64,000 bases of DNA, taken from the NCBI RefSeq assembly GCF_900103475.1, contig NZ_FNHG01000017.1, forward strand, positions 1 to 64,000, read 5' to 3'. The translations under genes and the position numbers were made by a program. Positions 28,507-39,496 of the stretch are shown in pieces (the first letter of the stretch is position 1; each line of letters starts with the position of its first letter). The DNA is from Maricaulis salignorans (GTDB lineage Bacteria; Pseudomonadota; Alphaproteobacteria; Caulobacterales; Maricaulaceae). The notes below the pieces were generated by a model. That model was not told where the DNA came from and ran no database searches. It saw only the letters and a program-made list of their open reading frames with translations.

Positions 28507-30045
28507 ATGTTCGCGACCCTTGCCTCCTTCGCGCGATTGCTGCGCGCCCTGCTCACCCTGGTGCGCCACGACGCCATTCTGCCCGTCGAATACCAGGCGC
28601 TGTACCCGGCGCCGGCGCGGCTGGCCGGTCGGCTGGCGCGGCTGTTTGCCCGGCGGGATGCGGCCGATAATCCGGGCGAGCGGCTGGCCCGCGCGCTGGA
28701 AACGCTCGGCCCCTCCTATGTCAAGTTCGGCCAGATCCTCGCCACACGCGGCGATGTGATCGGCGAGCGCTTCGCGCGCGGCCTGTCGCGGCTGCAGGAC
28801 CGGATGCCGCCCTTCGACGATGCCGAAGCCCGCGCCATCCTCGCGGCCGAGCTTGGCGCGCCAGTCGAGACCCTGTTCAAAACTTTCGGACCACCGATCG
28901 CCGCCGCGTCCATTGCCCAGGTTCACCGAGCCACAACGCAAGATGATGTCGAAGTGGCTGTCAAAGTCCTGCGGCCCGATATCGAGCTGCGCATCGCCCG
29001 CGATATCCGCACACTCTCGCTGGGCGCCGCGCTCGCGGAAAAACTGGCACCGGCCAGCCGCCGCCTGGAGCCCCGCAAATTTGTTGCCACGATTGCCCGC
29101 TCTCTGAGCTTCGAAACCGATTTGCGGCTTGAGGCCGCAGCCGCATCGGAATTGTCCGAGGCTGCCATGTCAGTCGAGCATTATCGCATCCCCGAGGTCG
29201 AGTGGACCTTGTCGTCAAAACGTATTCTGACCACACACTGGGTCACGGGCGCGCCGCTCAGTGACCCGGCCCGGGTGGAGACGCTTGGCCTGGACAAGGC
29301 GGCACTGGCCACGACCCTCACGCGCGCCTTTCTCGGCACGGCCCTCGATCGCGGCGTGTTTCATGCCGACATGCATGCCGGAAACCTGTTCGCGTCGGCC
29401 AATGGCGATCTCTGGGCCGTTGACTTCGGCATTATGGGCCGGATTGGCCGGCCGGAACGCCGTTTTCTGGCGCTCATCCTGCACGGCTTTCTGACGCGCG
29501 ATTACATGGCCGCAGCGCGGGCGCATTTCGCCGCCGGATACGTCCCGGACGAGCATGCCGTAGCGGACTTCGCCAGTGCACTTCGAGCGGTAGGCGAGCC
29601 GATTTTCGGCAAGCGCGCCGACGAAGTGCCGATGTCGCGCGTCCTGATGCAGTTATTCGAGATCACCGACTTGTTCGACATGCGCCTGCGGCCCGAACTG
29701 GTGATGCTGCAAAAGACCATGGTCCAGTGTGAAGGCGTCGCACGCGGCCTCGATCCGCAACACAATATGTGGGCCGCAGCGACACCGGTGGTCGAAGCGT
29801 GGATGAAGCGCGAACTGGGGCCGGAAGGCCGGATCCGCGATATTGGCGAGGATCTGGAGCGCCTGTACGGCGCCCTGCGCGTCCTGCCCGATACAATCGA
29901 GGACTGGACCGAAATCGCCGCGCGGCTGAAGTCAGGCGAACTCGCCCTGTGCACGGCTCCCGCGCCACGGCCCTGGGCAATCCGACTCGCCTGGCTGGGC
30001 GCCGCGGCCCTGGCCGGCGCTGCTGTCATGTGGGCAATTCTGTAA
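28507..30045 (+). CDS. ubiB: ABC1/AarF family kinase-like protein UbiB
   Basis: This 512-residue atypical kinase-like ATPase is needed for ubiquinone synthesis. It has the KxGQ motif (YVKFGQILATRGDVIGE), the Ala-rich loop (AAASIAQVHRA) where normal kinases have a Gly loop, VAVKVLRPDI, FHADMHAGNLFA and the metal site AVDFGIMGRIGRPERR. The C-terminus ends in a membrane anchor (LAWLGAAALAGAAVMWAIL). Its nearness to ubiE is standard. Its biochemical role (ATPase that helps extract lipid intermediates) is known from the family, not shown here. Confidence 0.95.
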   Translation: MFATLASFARLLRALLTLVRHDAILPVEYQALYPAPARLAGRLARLFARRDAADNPGERLARALETLGPSYVKFGQILATRGDVIGERFARGLSRLQDRMPPFDDAEARAILAAELGAPVETLFKTFGPPIAAASIAQVHRATTQDDVEVAVKVLRPDIELRIARDIRTLSLGAALAEKLAPASRRLEPRKFVATIARSLSFETDLRLEAAAASELSEAAMSVEHYRIPEVEWTLSSKRILTTHWVTGAPLSDPARVETLGLDKAALATTLTRAFLGTALDRGVFHADMHAGNLFASANGDLWAVDFGIMGRIGRPERRFLALILHGFLTRDYMAAARAHFAAGYVPDEHAVADFASALRAVGEPIFGKRADEVPMSRVLMQLFEITDLFDMRLRPELVMLQKTMVQCEGVARGLDPQHNMWAAATPVVEAWMKRELGPEGRIRDIGEDLERLYGALRVLPDTIEDWTEIAARLKSGELALCTAPAPRPWAIRLAWLGAAALAGAAVMWAIL

Positions 30046-30099
30046 AATCCGAAGCCTCTGTGACACGCTCCGGTAATACTCTTGTGCTTTAGTGTGGGC

Positions 30100-30657
30100 A
30101 TGACACTGAACACAAGCCCCACCCCCGAGCATCTCGAGCTTCAACGCGAATTTTTCCGTATCGACGCGGCGACTGTCGCGCGCGTGCAGCGGCTGAAGCC
30201 GCGCATCATGGGCTATGCGGCCGAGACGCTTGAAACCCTGTTTGATCACCTCACCTCCAATCCCGAGGTCGGAGATTATTTCGAGATTTCCGACAATACG
30301 CGCTATCTGCGCGATGGCATGCTGGCCCATTGCGAACTCGTCTTCTCGGCACGCTTTGACGCCAAGTATTACGACGCCGTCGATCAGATGGGCCTGCGTC
30401 ACAGCAAGCTCGACTACCCATCGCACGCCTATTCCTCGGCCTATGCCAATCTGATGACCGGCATCATGCGCCTCGGCCTGGAAGCCGACCGCAAGCTTGA
30501 CGCCGAGGATTTGTCCGCGATCACGCGCATCTCGATCTATGACATGGAATTGACCATCGCCGCCTTCTTCCGGCACCAGCTGGACAAACAGGCTGCGCTC
30601 TATGCCGACACGGAAAAAGTCCGCGAAATGATGACTGAGCGCCGCCTCGCCAGCTGA
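30100..30657 (+). CDS. Protoglobin/globin-coupled-sensor-type heme domain protein
   Basis: This 185-residue protein is a single sensor-globin (protoglobin) domain without an output domain. The family pattern is visible: FFRIDAATVARVQRLKP at the start, SNPEVGDYF and a proximal histidine at about residue 101 in GLRHSKLDYPSHAYSSAY. Such proteins bind heme and respond to oxygen, NO or CO; a lone globin domain could act by protein contact or scavenge gas. I used the ATG at 30100. It sits between ubiB and coaC on the same strand. Ligand and partner are unknown. Confidence 0.8.
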   Translation: MTLNTSPTPEHLELQREFFRIDAATVARVQRLKPRIMGYAAETLETLFDHLTSNPEVGDYFEISDNTRYLRDGMLAHCELVFSARFDAKYYDAVDQMGLRHSKLDYPSHAYSSAYANLMTGIMRLGLEADRKLDAEDLSAITRISIYDMELTIAAFFRHQLDKQAALYADTEKVREMMTERRLAS

Positions 30658-30761
30658 GACCGGGCACCGGCGTCCCGCCTTAAGGCTACGAGCCGAGAAG
30701 GGGCTTGGGATTCCGCGCGCAAACCGCTAGTTAGTCCCGGTATCGACCTGGGAGCACACTC

Positions 30762-31304
30762 GTGTCCGACAAGCGGATCCTCTTGATCATTGGTGGCGGG
30801 ATCGCCGCCTATAAAAGCCTGCTGCTGATCCGCGAATTGCAGCGTCGCGGCATTGGCTCACGCTGTATCCTGACCTCTGCCGGCGCTGAATTCGTCACCC
30901 CGCTCAGTGTCTCGGCGCTGTCGGGCGAACGCGTTTTCAGCCAGCTGTTCGATCTCACCGACGAGTCCGACATGGGCCATATCGAACTCTCGCGCTCGGC
31001 CGATCTCGTCGTCGTCGCCCCCGCCACCGCCGACCTGATGGCCAAGGCGGCCCAGGGCCTGGCCAATGATCTCGCCTCGACCACGCTGCTGGCGACCGAC
31101 AAGCCGGTCCTGATGGCGCCGGCCATGAATGTGCGCATGTGGGAGCACAAGGCGACCCGGCGCAATCTGGCGACACTCCGCAGCGACGGCATCCACTTTG
31201 TCGGTCCCGATGAGGGCGAGATGGCCTGCGGTGAATTCGGCCCCGGCCGCATGGCCGAACCGGTCGCGATTGCCGATGCCGTCGAGGGCCTGCTGCATGG
31301 CTGA
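30762..31304 (+). CDS. coaC: Phosphopantothenoylcysteine decarboxylase (separate CoaC)
   Basis: This 180-residue FMN flavoprotein decarboxylates phosphopantothenoylcysteine to phosphopantetheine in CoA synthesis. Key residues are present: the His in MGHIELSRSADLVVVAPATA, the PAMN motif in LMAPAMNVRMW and the Cys of the substrate clamp in MACGEFGPGRMAEP. The start is GTG at 30762, preceded by GGGAG. In most bacteria this domain is fused to CoaB; here it stops and the ligase gene starts 8 bases before that stop in another frame, so the two halves are separate proteins. Confidence 0.93.
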   Translation: MSDKRILLIIGGGIAAYKSLLLIRELQRRGIGSRCILTSAGAEFVTPLSVSALSGERVFSQLFDLTDESDMGHIELSRSADLVVVAPATADLMAKAAQGLANDLASTTLLATDKPVLMAPAMNVRMWEHKATRRNLATLRSDGIHFVGPDEGEMACGEFGPGRMAEPVAIADAVEGLLHG

Positions 31305-31944
31305 GCCGCTCGCCGGACGGCATGTGCTGATCACCGCCGGCCCGACCCGCGAACCGATTGATCCGGTCCGCTATATCTCCAACCATTCCTCCGGCCAGCA
31401 GGGCTATGCCATCGCCGCGGCGTGCGCCGCACTCGGCGCGCGCGTGACGCTTGTCTCCGGCCCGACAGCCCTGCCGGACCCCGACGGCATGACCGTGGTG
31501 CGGGTTGAGACCGCGCTCGACATGCTTGCCGCCGTCGAGGCAGCCATGCCGGCCGATGTTTTCATCGCCGTCGCCGCCGTCGCCGACTGGCGTCCCGCCG
31601 CCCCCTCCGACACCAAGATCAAGGCCGACAAGTCGAGCTTTGCCACCCTGCCCCTGATCGAAAATCCGGACATTCTCAAGACCATCAGCCATCTCGTCAG
31701 CGGACGCCCCGGCCTGGTGGTCGGCTTTGCCGCCGAGACCCATGATGTCGAGGCCCTCGCTACCGCCAAGCGCGTCCGCAAGGGCTGTGACTGGATCGTC
31801 GCCAATGATGTCTCGGGCGATGTGATGGGCGGCGCCGAGAATGCTGTCACCCTGGTCACGGAGGCGGGAAGCGAGCACTGGCCGCGCGCGCCCAAGGGCG
31901 AGATCGCGGCCCGGCTGGCATCCCGCATCGCCGAAGCCCTCTAG
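31297..31944 (+). CDS. coaB: Phosphopantothenate-cysteine ligase (separate CoaB)
   Basis: This 215-residue enzyme joins cysteine to phosphopantothenate. It shows the family segments VLITAGPTREPIDPVRYISN, SSGQQGYAIAAACAALGA, VAAVADWRPA with the Lys-rich DTKIKADKSS, and GFAAETHD followed by DWIVANDVSG. It begins 8 bases inside the end of coaC in a different frame, so coupled translation is likely. The usual fused CoaBC enzyme is therefore split into two polypeptides. Sequencing error producing an apparent frameshift is an alternative explanation, but each half has a plausible start or stop. Confidence 0.92.
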   Translation: MAEPLAGRHVLITAGPTREPIDPVRYISNHSSGQQGYAIAAACAALGARVTLVSGPTALPDPDGMTVVRVETALDMLAAVEAAMPADVFIAVAAVADWRPAAPSDTKIKADKSSFATLPLIENPDILKTISHLVSGRPGLVVGFAAETHDVEALATAKRVRKGCDWIVANDVSGDVMGGAENAVTLVTEAGSEHWPRAPKGEIAARLASRIAEAL

Positions 31945-32034
31945 TTTTCCCCAACCAGCCTGCCGCGCGCACTGGCCAGCCAGGCGCTGCCGGGCTTCAA
32001 TCACCCCTTCTGCCACTGCGCCGGACCCGAGCCG

Positions 32035-32490
32035 ATGAAAACCATCCACGTCCAGATCAAACCGCTGCCGCATTATGAGGGCCTGGCCCTGCCCGCCTAT
32101 GAGACGCCGCAATCGGCCGGCATGGATCTGCGCGCCGCCATCCCGGCCGATGAACCCATCATCATCCCCCATGGCGAATGGCGCCTGGTGCCGGTCGGGA
32201 TCGCCATTGCCCTGCCGGATGGTTTCGAGGCCCAGGTGCGCCCCCGCTCCGGCCTGGCGGCCAAAAAGGGGATTTCCTGCGTCAATTCTCCCGGCACGGT
32301 CGATGCCGATTATCGCGGCGAGATCCGGGTCAATCTGATCAATCACGGCAAGGAAGACTTCGTGATCAATCGCGGCGACCGTATCGCGCAAATGGTGATC
32401 GCCCCGGTGATGCAGGCGCTGTGGCTGGTGACCGACGAGCTGAGCGAAACCCAGCGCGGCACGGGCGGTTTCGGTTCCACCGGCGTGTGA
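32035..32490 (+). CDS. dut: dUTP diphosphatase
   Basis: This 151-residue trimeric dUTPase converts dUTP to dUMP, keeping uracil out of DNA and feeding thymidylate synthesis. All five conserved motifs are seen: [45 protein letters not shown] and the C-terminal Gly-rich arm [10 protein letters not shown]. It follows coaB on the same strand, a neighbour pair widely conserved in bacteria. A gap of about 90 bases separates it from coaB. Confidence 0.97.
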   Translation: MKTIHVQIKPLPHYEGLALPAYETPQSAGMDLRAAIPADEPIIIPHGEWRLVPVGIAIALPDGFEAQVRPRSGLAAKKGISCVNSPGTVDADYRGEIRVNLINHGKEDFVINRGDRIAQMVIAPVMQALWLVTDELSETQRGTGGFGSTGV

Positions 32491-32573
32491 TCGAGAAAGC
32501 GTGATCGCAGCGCGCGGTGACACATGCGTCCCGGGCACCTACATAGCCACCAGCTTCCATTGAGGATTTCCCC

Positions 32574-33524
<951 letters not shown>

Positions 33525-34919
33525 CCCATCACGCTCAGCGGCACCGGGTCACAAAAACTCTTCACGTCAAAGATCCGCGCATCGCAGATGATATCGCCCG
33601 GGGTGAGCGGTCGCGATAATTCCAGACCCTCGAGCGTGCGGGCGCGTGACAGCGCCACATAGGCCTGGCCATGCGCGAAGAGGCGGCGGGCGAGGTCGAG
33701 ATAGACCTTGTCGAGGGTGAGGCCCTGGGCCTTGTGGATGGTCATCGCCCAGGCCAGACGCAGCGGGTATTGCGTGAAGGCGCCGGCGGTGGTCTTGGTC
33801 AGGGCGCGCGTCGCCTCGTCGAAGGCATAGGCATTGCGCTCCCATTTGGCTGGCTCGATCGACCAGACATTCTCGCCGATACGCACGCGCACGGCCTTCT
33901 CGTCAAAGCCGTCGACCTCGGCCAGCGTGCCATTGACCCAGCGTCCCTGCGGATCATTGCGTGTCATCATCACGCGAGCGCCGATCTTGAGCACAAGCGG
34001 CTCCTCGGCCGGGAAGAGGCGCTGGTCGAACTGGCCCTCGACCTTGGCGTTGAAGGCATGCGGCGTGGTCGGCAGGCCCTCGAGGCGGGCATTGTTGATG
34101 CGAAAGGCGGTCTCATTGGTCGCCGTCAGCACGACATGGCTCAGGCTCGCCTCCAGCCCGGAGCGGCCGGTGACGCGCTCATTGAGCCGTTCGGCCTCGT
34201 CGGCCCTCACATCGCCTTCGCGGACCACATTGAGCAGATGGATGAAATCCTCATCGGTCTGGCGGAACACCTCTTCCAGTTCGACCAGCGCGAAACCGGC
34301 CTCGCGGAAGCATTGCGGATTGAAGAAGAAGGGCCCGCCATGGGTGTTTTCGAGATATTCCGCCTCACCGCCCTGCACCACTGGCGGCAATTGCGCCAGA
34401 TCGCCGACAATCACCATCTGCACGCCGCCGAAGGGTTCATTGCACTCGCGATTGAGCCGCAGGGACTGGTCGATCGCCCACATCATGTCGGAGCGCACCA
34501 TGGAGATTTCGTCGATCACCAGCGTCTCCAGAGCCTTGACGACGCGGCTATGGCGCACCTTGCGGATATCGCGGCCGGTAATCACGCGCGGCGGCAGATG
34601 GAAGAAGCTGTGGATCGTCTGCCCGCCAGCCTGCATCGCGGCGACGCCGGTCGGCGCCAGCACAGCGGCCTTATTGCCCGCCTGACGCAGCAGCTCGCGC
34701 ATCAAAGTCGTCTTGCCAGTACCGGCGCGGCCGGTGAGGAAGATGTTCGGCTTGTCGCGCCGCAGCCAGCCCAGCAGGTTGATCTGGGTTTCGGACAGAG
34801 TCGGTTCGGCACGGGTGGTGAGCGTGTTGTCAGACATGACAGCAAACTGCGTCTGTTCGCCGCTCAAGCCAACCGGATTGCACTTGATTGACGGCAGCTT
34901 CTCGGCCACCTGTGCAGGC

Positions 34920-35666
34920 ATGAGCCCTTCAATCGATATCGAGCGCTTCGCGCGCCACATCGTCCTGCGCGAGATTGGCGGCCCCGGCCAGCAGGCGCTG
35001 GGCCGCGCCCGGGTGGTGATTGTCGGCGCCGGCGGGCTCGGCGCTCCGGCGAGCCTCTATCTGGCGGCCGCCGGAGTCGGCCAGATCACCCTGATCGATC
35101 CGGACACGGTCAGCCTCGACAATCTGCAGCGGCAAATCCTGTTTCGCACTGATGATGTCGGCCAATCCAAGGTCGAGACCGGGGCCGCGGCACTGCAAGC
35201 ACTCAATCCAGGCACGCGGGTCCGGCCAATCCAGACCTCGCTCGAGTCCGATAATGCGGCCGAGCTTCTGGCCGGCGCCGATCTGGTGCTCGATGGCTGC
35301 GATAATTTCGAGACCCGTTTCGCCGTCAATGCCGCCAGCCGGGCGCTGGGCATCCCGCTGATCTCGGGCGCACTGGGGCGATGGGACGGCCAGGTCTCGA
35401 TGTTCAATGCCGGCCCGGATGCGCCCTGCTATCGCTGCTGGGTGCCGGAAATCCCGCCCGATGCAGAGACCTGCGCCCGCGTCGGCGTGGTCGGTGCCTT
35501 GCCCGGCCTGATCGGTTCGATGATGGCACTGGAAGCGGTCAAGCATATCTGCGGAGCGGGCGAGACCCTCGATGGCCGCATCCTGCTGTTCGACGGGCTG
35601 GCGATGGAGAGCCGGACCGTGAGACTCAAGCGCGACCCCGATTGTCCTGGATGTCGCGCCAGCTGA
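34920..35666 (+). CDS. ThiF/MoeB/HesA family adenylyltransferase
   Basis: This 248-residue E1-like enzyme adenylates the C-terminus of a small sulfur-carrier protein (ThiS or MoaD type) for thiamine or molybdopterin synthesis. It has the nucleotide loop VVIVGAGGLGAPASLYLAAAG, the DLDxV-type LIDPDTVSLDNLQRQILF and catalytic VLDGCDNFETRFAVN. The zinc cysteines are CYRC and the C-terminal CPGC. No sulfurtransferase or rhodanese domain is attached. MoeB is the likelier assignment, but no moaD or thiS is near, so I leave the symbol empty. Confidence 0.88.
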   Translation: MSPSIDIERFARHIVLREIGGPGQQALGRARVVIVGAGGLGAPASLYLAAAGVGQITLIDPDTVSLDNLQRQILFRTDDVGQSKVETGAAALQALNPGTRVRPIQTSLESDNAAELLAGADLVLDGCDNFETRFAVNAASRALGIPLISGALGRWDGQVSMFNAGPDAPCYRCWVPEIPPDAETCARVGVVGALPGLIGSMMALEAVKHICGAGETLDGRILLFDGLAMESRTVRLKRDPDCPGCRAS

Positions 35667-35669
35667 GCG

Positions 35670-35876
35670 TCAGGGCCGCGCAGTCAGGAGCAGGCCGATA
35701 CCGATCGCCACCCCCGGGGCGAGGCCAAACAGAAGGCCCAGCCAGGCGTTTCCTGTACTCAGTGCGATAATCAGCCAAAGCAGCAGGCCGGCGCCCAGGC
35801 CTGCGGCCAGACCCAGAAATTTGCGGGGCTCGGGCAAGCGGGGCAAGGAGTGGTTTTTGTCAGACAGGTTCATCAA
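35670..35876 (-). CDS. Small two-helix membrane protein
   Basis: This 68-residue protein has two hydrophobic segments (about residues 20-40 and 43-63) after a charged N-terminus (LSDKNHSLPRLPEPRKF). The second segment is very Gly/Leu rich (LLFGLAPGVAIGIGLLL). I recognise no family. It is 3 bases from the convergent ThiF-type gene, and the clean two-helix pattern supports it being real. Confidence 0.6.
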   Translation of the reverse strand: MMNLSDKNHSLPRLPEPRKFLGLAAGLGAGLLLWLIIALSTGNAWLGLLFGLAPGVAIGIGLLLTARP

Positions 35877-35964
35877 CCCAATATGGGGAGCCTGACCACA
35901 CGAGAAGCTGGGGACAGGTTTAAATCTTCGTCAGAAACCTGGCCTCGCTCACCCTCACATCGCT

Positions 35965-36885
35965 TTATTCGTAGGAAACAGCATGACCGGTCGCGTCATT
36001 ATAGAGCGTCTGCACCATGCGGTCGGTGGTGATGAAACCCCAATTCCACTCGTCGTGGAAATCAGCGAGGGGCGCCGCAGCGCGGACAGCCTCCAGATCG
36101 GCGCCACCCTCGACGAGTGTGCGAACACGGAAGGCCGCTTCACGCAGCATATCGAGGGCCGCTGCCAGCTCAATACGGGTCGAGAGCGGTCCGTGGCCCG
36201 GGATGATCCGGGTCTCGTCACCGGCGATTTCCAGCCCGCGCTCCATCGCGGCGATATAGCCATCGACCGACCCGCCGGCCGCAAGATCGATGAAGGGGAA
36301 GATTCCGGAGAAGAAGGTGTCGCCCATATGCAGGACATTGGCCTCGCGGAAATACACCATCGCATCGCCATCGGTGTGGGCCGCAGGAATGTGGACCGCT
36401 TCAACCGTCTGGCCATTCATGTGGAAGGTCAGGTCCTGACCAAAGGTGAGGATGGGCAATGTGCCCGGCGCCTGGGTCCACTCATCCTCGGCCGCGTCGA
36501 GGCGGGCGCGGATATTATGGTGCGCCGCGATGGTGGTGCCCTGCTGGGCAAAATGGGCATTGCCGCCGGTATGATCGCCATGCCAGTGGGTATTGACGAT
36601 GAAGCGGGGGGCATCCCCGCCTGAAATCTCGACCACGGCCCCCTCGATCAGATCGCCAGTATTGGGCAATTGGTCATCGACCATGACGACACCATCGGGG
36701 CCGTTCAGGACAGCCAGGTTTCCGGCCATGCCGGTCGACAACATGTAGAGACCGTCGCCAAGCGCGGTCGAGTCGACGGCGATTTCCGCCGGCTCGTCCT
36801 GGGCCTGGGCCGGACTGGTCAGCACGGGCAGTGAATTGGCGGCCAGCAGGGCCGCGGCGGTCGAAATAGCCAAACGAAAGCGCAT
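35965..36885 (-). CDS. Secreted MBL-fold metallo-hydrolase
   Basis: This 306-residue protein has a signal peptide (residues 1-28, ending SPAQAQD) and a metallo-beta-lactamase fold. The zinc motif HxHxDH is seen in IVNTHWHGDHTGGNAHF near residue 100; a third His follows in AAHTDGDAMVYF and another in IIPGHGPLS. This pattern is shared by many periplasmic hydrolases, including quinoprotein-relay SoxH-like and B3-like proteins. A beta-lactamase role is possible but not supported. The gene stands alone. Confidence 0.88.
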   Translation of the reverse strand: MRFRLAISTAAALLAANSLPVLTSPAQAQDEPAEIAVDSTALGDGLYMLSTGMAGNLAVLNGPDGVVMVDDQLPNTGDLIEGAVVEISGGDAPRFIVNTHWHGDHTGGNAHFAQQGTTIAAHHNIRARLDAAEDEWTQAPGTLPILTFGQDLTFHMNGQTVEAVHIPAAHTDGDAMVYFREANVLHMGDTFFSGIFPFIDLAAGGSVDGYIAAMERGLEIAGDETRIIPGHGPLSTRIELAAALDMLREAAFRVRTLVEGGADLEAVRAAAPLADFHDEWNWGFITTDRMVQTLYNDATGHAVSYE

Positions 36886-37053
36886 GATTTTCCCCTCGCG
36901 ATAACAGCCGGCCTGACGGTCCGGCGCTTCGGCACAGGATATAGGGTGTGTTTCGCCGATTACACCCTCACCGGCGATATCATCGCCTCGCTCGCGGAAA
37001 ATTTACCCGGTCTTCACCCGGCCGGGCACAGGGATAGGAGTCAGGAGTCTTCC

Positions 37054-37614
37054 ATGCGCCCTATCGCCGCCCTGCTCATCCTCGCTTGCCTGACTGCGCC
37101 GGCCCCGGCGCAGCAGGACGACCAGCCGACGCCGTCCGGCCAGGCCGTGCCGCGCTTCGTGAGCCTCAAATTTGATGTCGCCAACGGCCGGTCGGGGCCA
37201 AGCCGGGCTCATCCCGTCGCCTGGCGCTATGTTCGCGCCGGCCTGCCAATGGAAGTCGTGGCTGAAACGCCCGATTGGCGCCGCGTCCGCGACCCCGGCG
37301 GCGAACTGACCTGGATGCACCGATCCATCCTGTCCGGCCGTCGAACCGTTGTCACCATTGATGAAACGCCCCTGCGCGCCCGCGCCGATGAAGACGCATC
37401 CGCCGAGGCTATTGCCGAGACCGGCGTGGTCCTCACGCTTGAGCGTTGCCGAACCGGCTGGTGCCGGGTTGAAGGACAGGGATATCGCGGCTGGGCAAGG
37501 GCGGAGGCGCTCTGGGGTGTGTATGCCAATGAGCGCGGCGGCCAACCGGAAGCCGAAAATGACGGCAGCCCCGCCTTGAGCGGTCCCCCGGCGCGTGATA
37601 CCGCTCTGCGCTGA
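37054..37614 (+). CDS. Secreted SH3-domain protein
   Basis: This 186-residue protein has a signal peptide (MRPIAALLILACLTAPAPAQ) followed by bacterial SH3-like (SH3_4/DUF1058) sequence: RFVSLKFDVANGRSGPSRAH, YVRAGLPMEVVAETPDWRRV and WMHRSILSGRRTV, then a second partial copy ending GWCRVEGQGYRGWARAEALWG. Such domains bind peptidoglycan or periplasmic proteins. I chose the ATG at 37054, preceded by CAGGAG. It diverges from the metallo-hydrolase gene. Confidence 0.87.
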   Translation: MRPIAALLILACLTAPAPAQQDDQPTPSGQAVPRFVSLKFDVANGRSGPSRAHPVAWRYVRAGLPMEVVAETPDWRRVRDPGGELTWMHRSILSGRRTVVTIDETPLRARADEDASAEAIAETGVVLTLERCRTGWCRVEGQGYRGWARAEALWGVYANERGGQPEAENDGSPALSGPPARDTALR

Positions 37615-37707
37615 TCCTCCCGGTTTTCACGCAAGACCGGGTCCCCATTCCCAGCCCGGCGAGGGGTAGCGTGTGCTGCCCGCCCCGAGGCGCAGCCGAT
37701 CGGTTAC

Positions 37708-38232
37708 ATGACTGAACGCCAAAGCTCTTTTAGCTACGAAGATCTGATCGCCGCCGGAGATGGTGGCATGTGGGGTCCCGACCGGTCACGGCTGCCCGCC
37801 CCGCCCATGCTGATGATGGACCGGATCACCCATATCGATGATGATACGGGCGATCATGGCAAGGGCTATATTGTCGCCGAACTCGACATCAATCCGGACC
37901 TCTGGTTTTTCGCCTGCCACTTCAAGGGCGACCCGGTGATGCCAGGCTGCCTCGGCCTCGATGCGATGTGGCAGCTGGTCGGTTTCTTCCTGTGCTGGAA
38001 AGGCAATCCCGGCAAGGGCCGGGCGCTTGGCGTTGGCGAGGTCAAATTCACCGGCGAAATCACACCGGAAACCAAAAAAGTCCGTTATGTCATCCACCTG
38101 AAACGGGTGATTCAGCGCAGGCTCATCATGGCCATTGGTGATGGCCACGTCGAAGCCGACGGCAAGATCATCTATACGGCCAAAGACCTGCGTGTGGGCC
38201 TGTTCCAGCCTGCCGAAACTCAAGAAGACTGA
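37708..38232 (+). CDS. fabA: 3-hydroxydecanoyl-ACP dehydratase/isomerase
   Basis: This 174-residue enzyme dehydrates 3-hydroxydecanoyl-ACP and isomerises trans-2-decenoyl-ACP to the cis-3 form, opening the anaerobic unsaturated fatty acid pathway. The catalytic His71 is in [17 protein letters not shown] and the Asp partner in [13 protein letters not shown]. Length is normal. It is the first gene of a fabA-fabB-fabI unit: fabB starts 14 bases after its stop. Confidence 0.97.
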   Translation: MTERQSSFSYEDLIAAGDGGMWGPDRSRLPAPPMLMMDRITHIDDDTGDHGKGYIVAELDINPDLWFFACHFKGDPVMPGCLGLDAMWQLVGFFLCWKGNPGKGRALGVGEVKFTGEITPETKKVRYVIHLKRVIQRRLIMAIGDGHVEADGKIIYTAKDLRVGLFQPAETQED

Positions 38233-38246
38233 TCCAGGAGTTCGCG

Positions 38247-39461
38247 ATGCGCCGTGTTGTTGTCACCGGTCTCGGCATAATTTCTCCCATCGGGAATAAT
38301 GCCGCCGACGTCACCCAATCCCTGCAAGAAGGCAAAAGTGGCATCCGCCACATGGAGAGCTTCGCGCAGTATAATTTCCGCTGCCAGGTTGGCGGCAAGC
38401 CGACGGTCGATCCGGCCGAACATGTCGACAAGCGGATTTACCGCTTCATGTCGGAAGGTGCCGGCTGGAATTACATGGCGATGGCGCAGGCAATCGCCGA
38501 TGCGGGTCTGCCTGAATCGGATATTTCCAACACCCGCACCGGGATCATCATGGGTTCCGGCGGCCCCTCGGCCGGCACGATTGTCGCCGCCGCCGACATC
38601 ACGCGCGAAAAGGGTCCGAAACGCATCGGGCCGTTCGCCGTGCCCAAGGCGATGAGCTCCACCGCTTCGGCGACGCTGGCAACACCGTTCAAGATTCTCG
38701 GCGTGAACTATTCGATCACCTCCGCCTGCACGACCTCGCTGCATTGCATCGGCGCGGCCACCGAGCAGATCCAGTGGGGCAAGCAGGACGTGATGTTCGC
38801 CGGCGGTTGCGAGGAGATCCATTGGGCCCTCTCCAACCTGTTCGACGCCATGGGCGCGATGTCGACCAAATATAATGATACGCCGGAACTCGCCTCGCGC
38901 GCCTTCGACAAGGACCGTGATGGCTTTGTCGGCGGTGCCGGCGCTGGCGTTGTCGTGCTGGAAGAATATGAGCGCGCCAAGAAACGCGGCGCGACGATTT
39001 ATGCAGAAGTCACCGGCTATGGTGCCACCTCGGACGGCTTCGACATGGTTGCGCCATCCGGCGAAGGCGCGGTGCGCTCGATGAAACTGGCGATGGAAAC
39101 CGTCAACAAGCCGATCGACTATCTCAACCCGCATGCCACGGCGACGCCGGTGGGCGACATCAAGGAGATGGGCGCGGTCAAGGAAGTGTTTGGCGATAAT
39201 GCGCCGATGATTTCCGGCACGAAATCCATGACGGGCCACTCGCTCGGCGCGGCCGGCGTGCATGAAGCCATCTATACGCTGCTGATGATGAAGCACGGTT
39301 TCGTCGCTCCCTCGATCAATATTTTCGAGATGGACCCCGAAATCGCGGCACTCAACCTGCCCATCATCACCGAAACGCGCGATGCCGATATCCAGACCGC
39401 CATGTCGAACAGCTTCGGCTTTGGCGGCACCAATGGCACGGTCGTATTCCAGAAAGTCTGA
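38247..39461 (+). CDS. fabB: 3-oxoacyl-ACP synthase I
   Basis: This 404-residue condensing enzyme elongates cis-3-decenoyl-ACP and is the partner of FabA in unsaturated fatty acid synthesis. The active-site nucleophile Cys161 is in SACTTSLHC; the catalytic histidines are His296 ([11 protein letters not shown]) and His331 ([12 protein letters not shown]), with Lys326. The start [17 protein letters not shown] is normal. It lies between fabA and fabI, so the operon controls the unsaturated branch plus the final enoyl reduction. Confidence 0.97.
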   Translation: MRRVVVTGLGIISPIGNNAADVTQSLQEGKSGIRHMESFAQYNFRCQVGGKPTVDPAEHVDKRIYRFMSEGAGWNYMAMAQAIADAGLPESDISNTRTGIIMGSGGPSAGTIVAAADITREKGPKRIGPFAVPKAMSSTASATLATPFKILGVNYSITSACTTSLHCIGAATEQIQWGKQDVMFAGGCEEIHWALSNLFDAMGAMSTKYNDTPELASRAFDKDRDGFVGGAGAGVVVLEEYERAKKRGATIYAEVTGYGATSDGFDMVAPSGEGAVRSMKLAMETVNKPIDYLNPHATATPVGDIKEMGAVKEVFGDNAPMISGTKSMTGHSLGAAGVHEAIYTLLMMKHGFVAPSINIFEMDPEIAALNLPIITETRDADIQTAMSNSFGFGGTNGTVVFQKV

Positions 39462-39496
39462 TCCCACATTACCTGTGATCGCAGGCGAGGAGATAC

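Noticed and set aside
30955-32538. Minus-strand frame of 527 codons opposite coaC, coaB and dut
   Set aside because: Spans three real plus-strand genes; no conserved domain.
32491-32573. Cysteine- or sulfur-related riboswitch before cysK
   Set aside because: The gap is too short and has no recognisable conserved structure.
35965-36885. Antibiotic-resistance beta-lactamase
   Set aside because: The fold fits, but the motif pattern is shared by many hydrolases and nothing ties it to beta-lactams.
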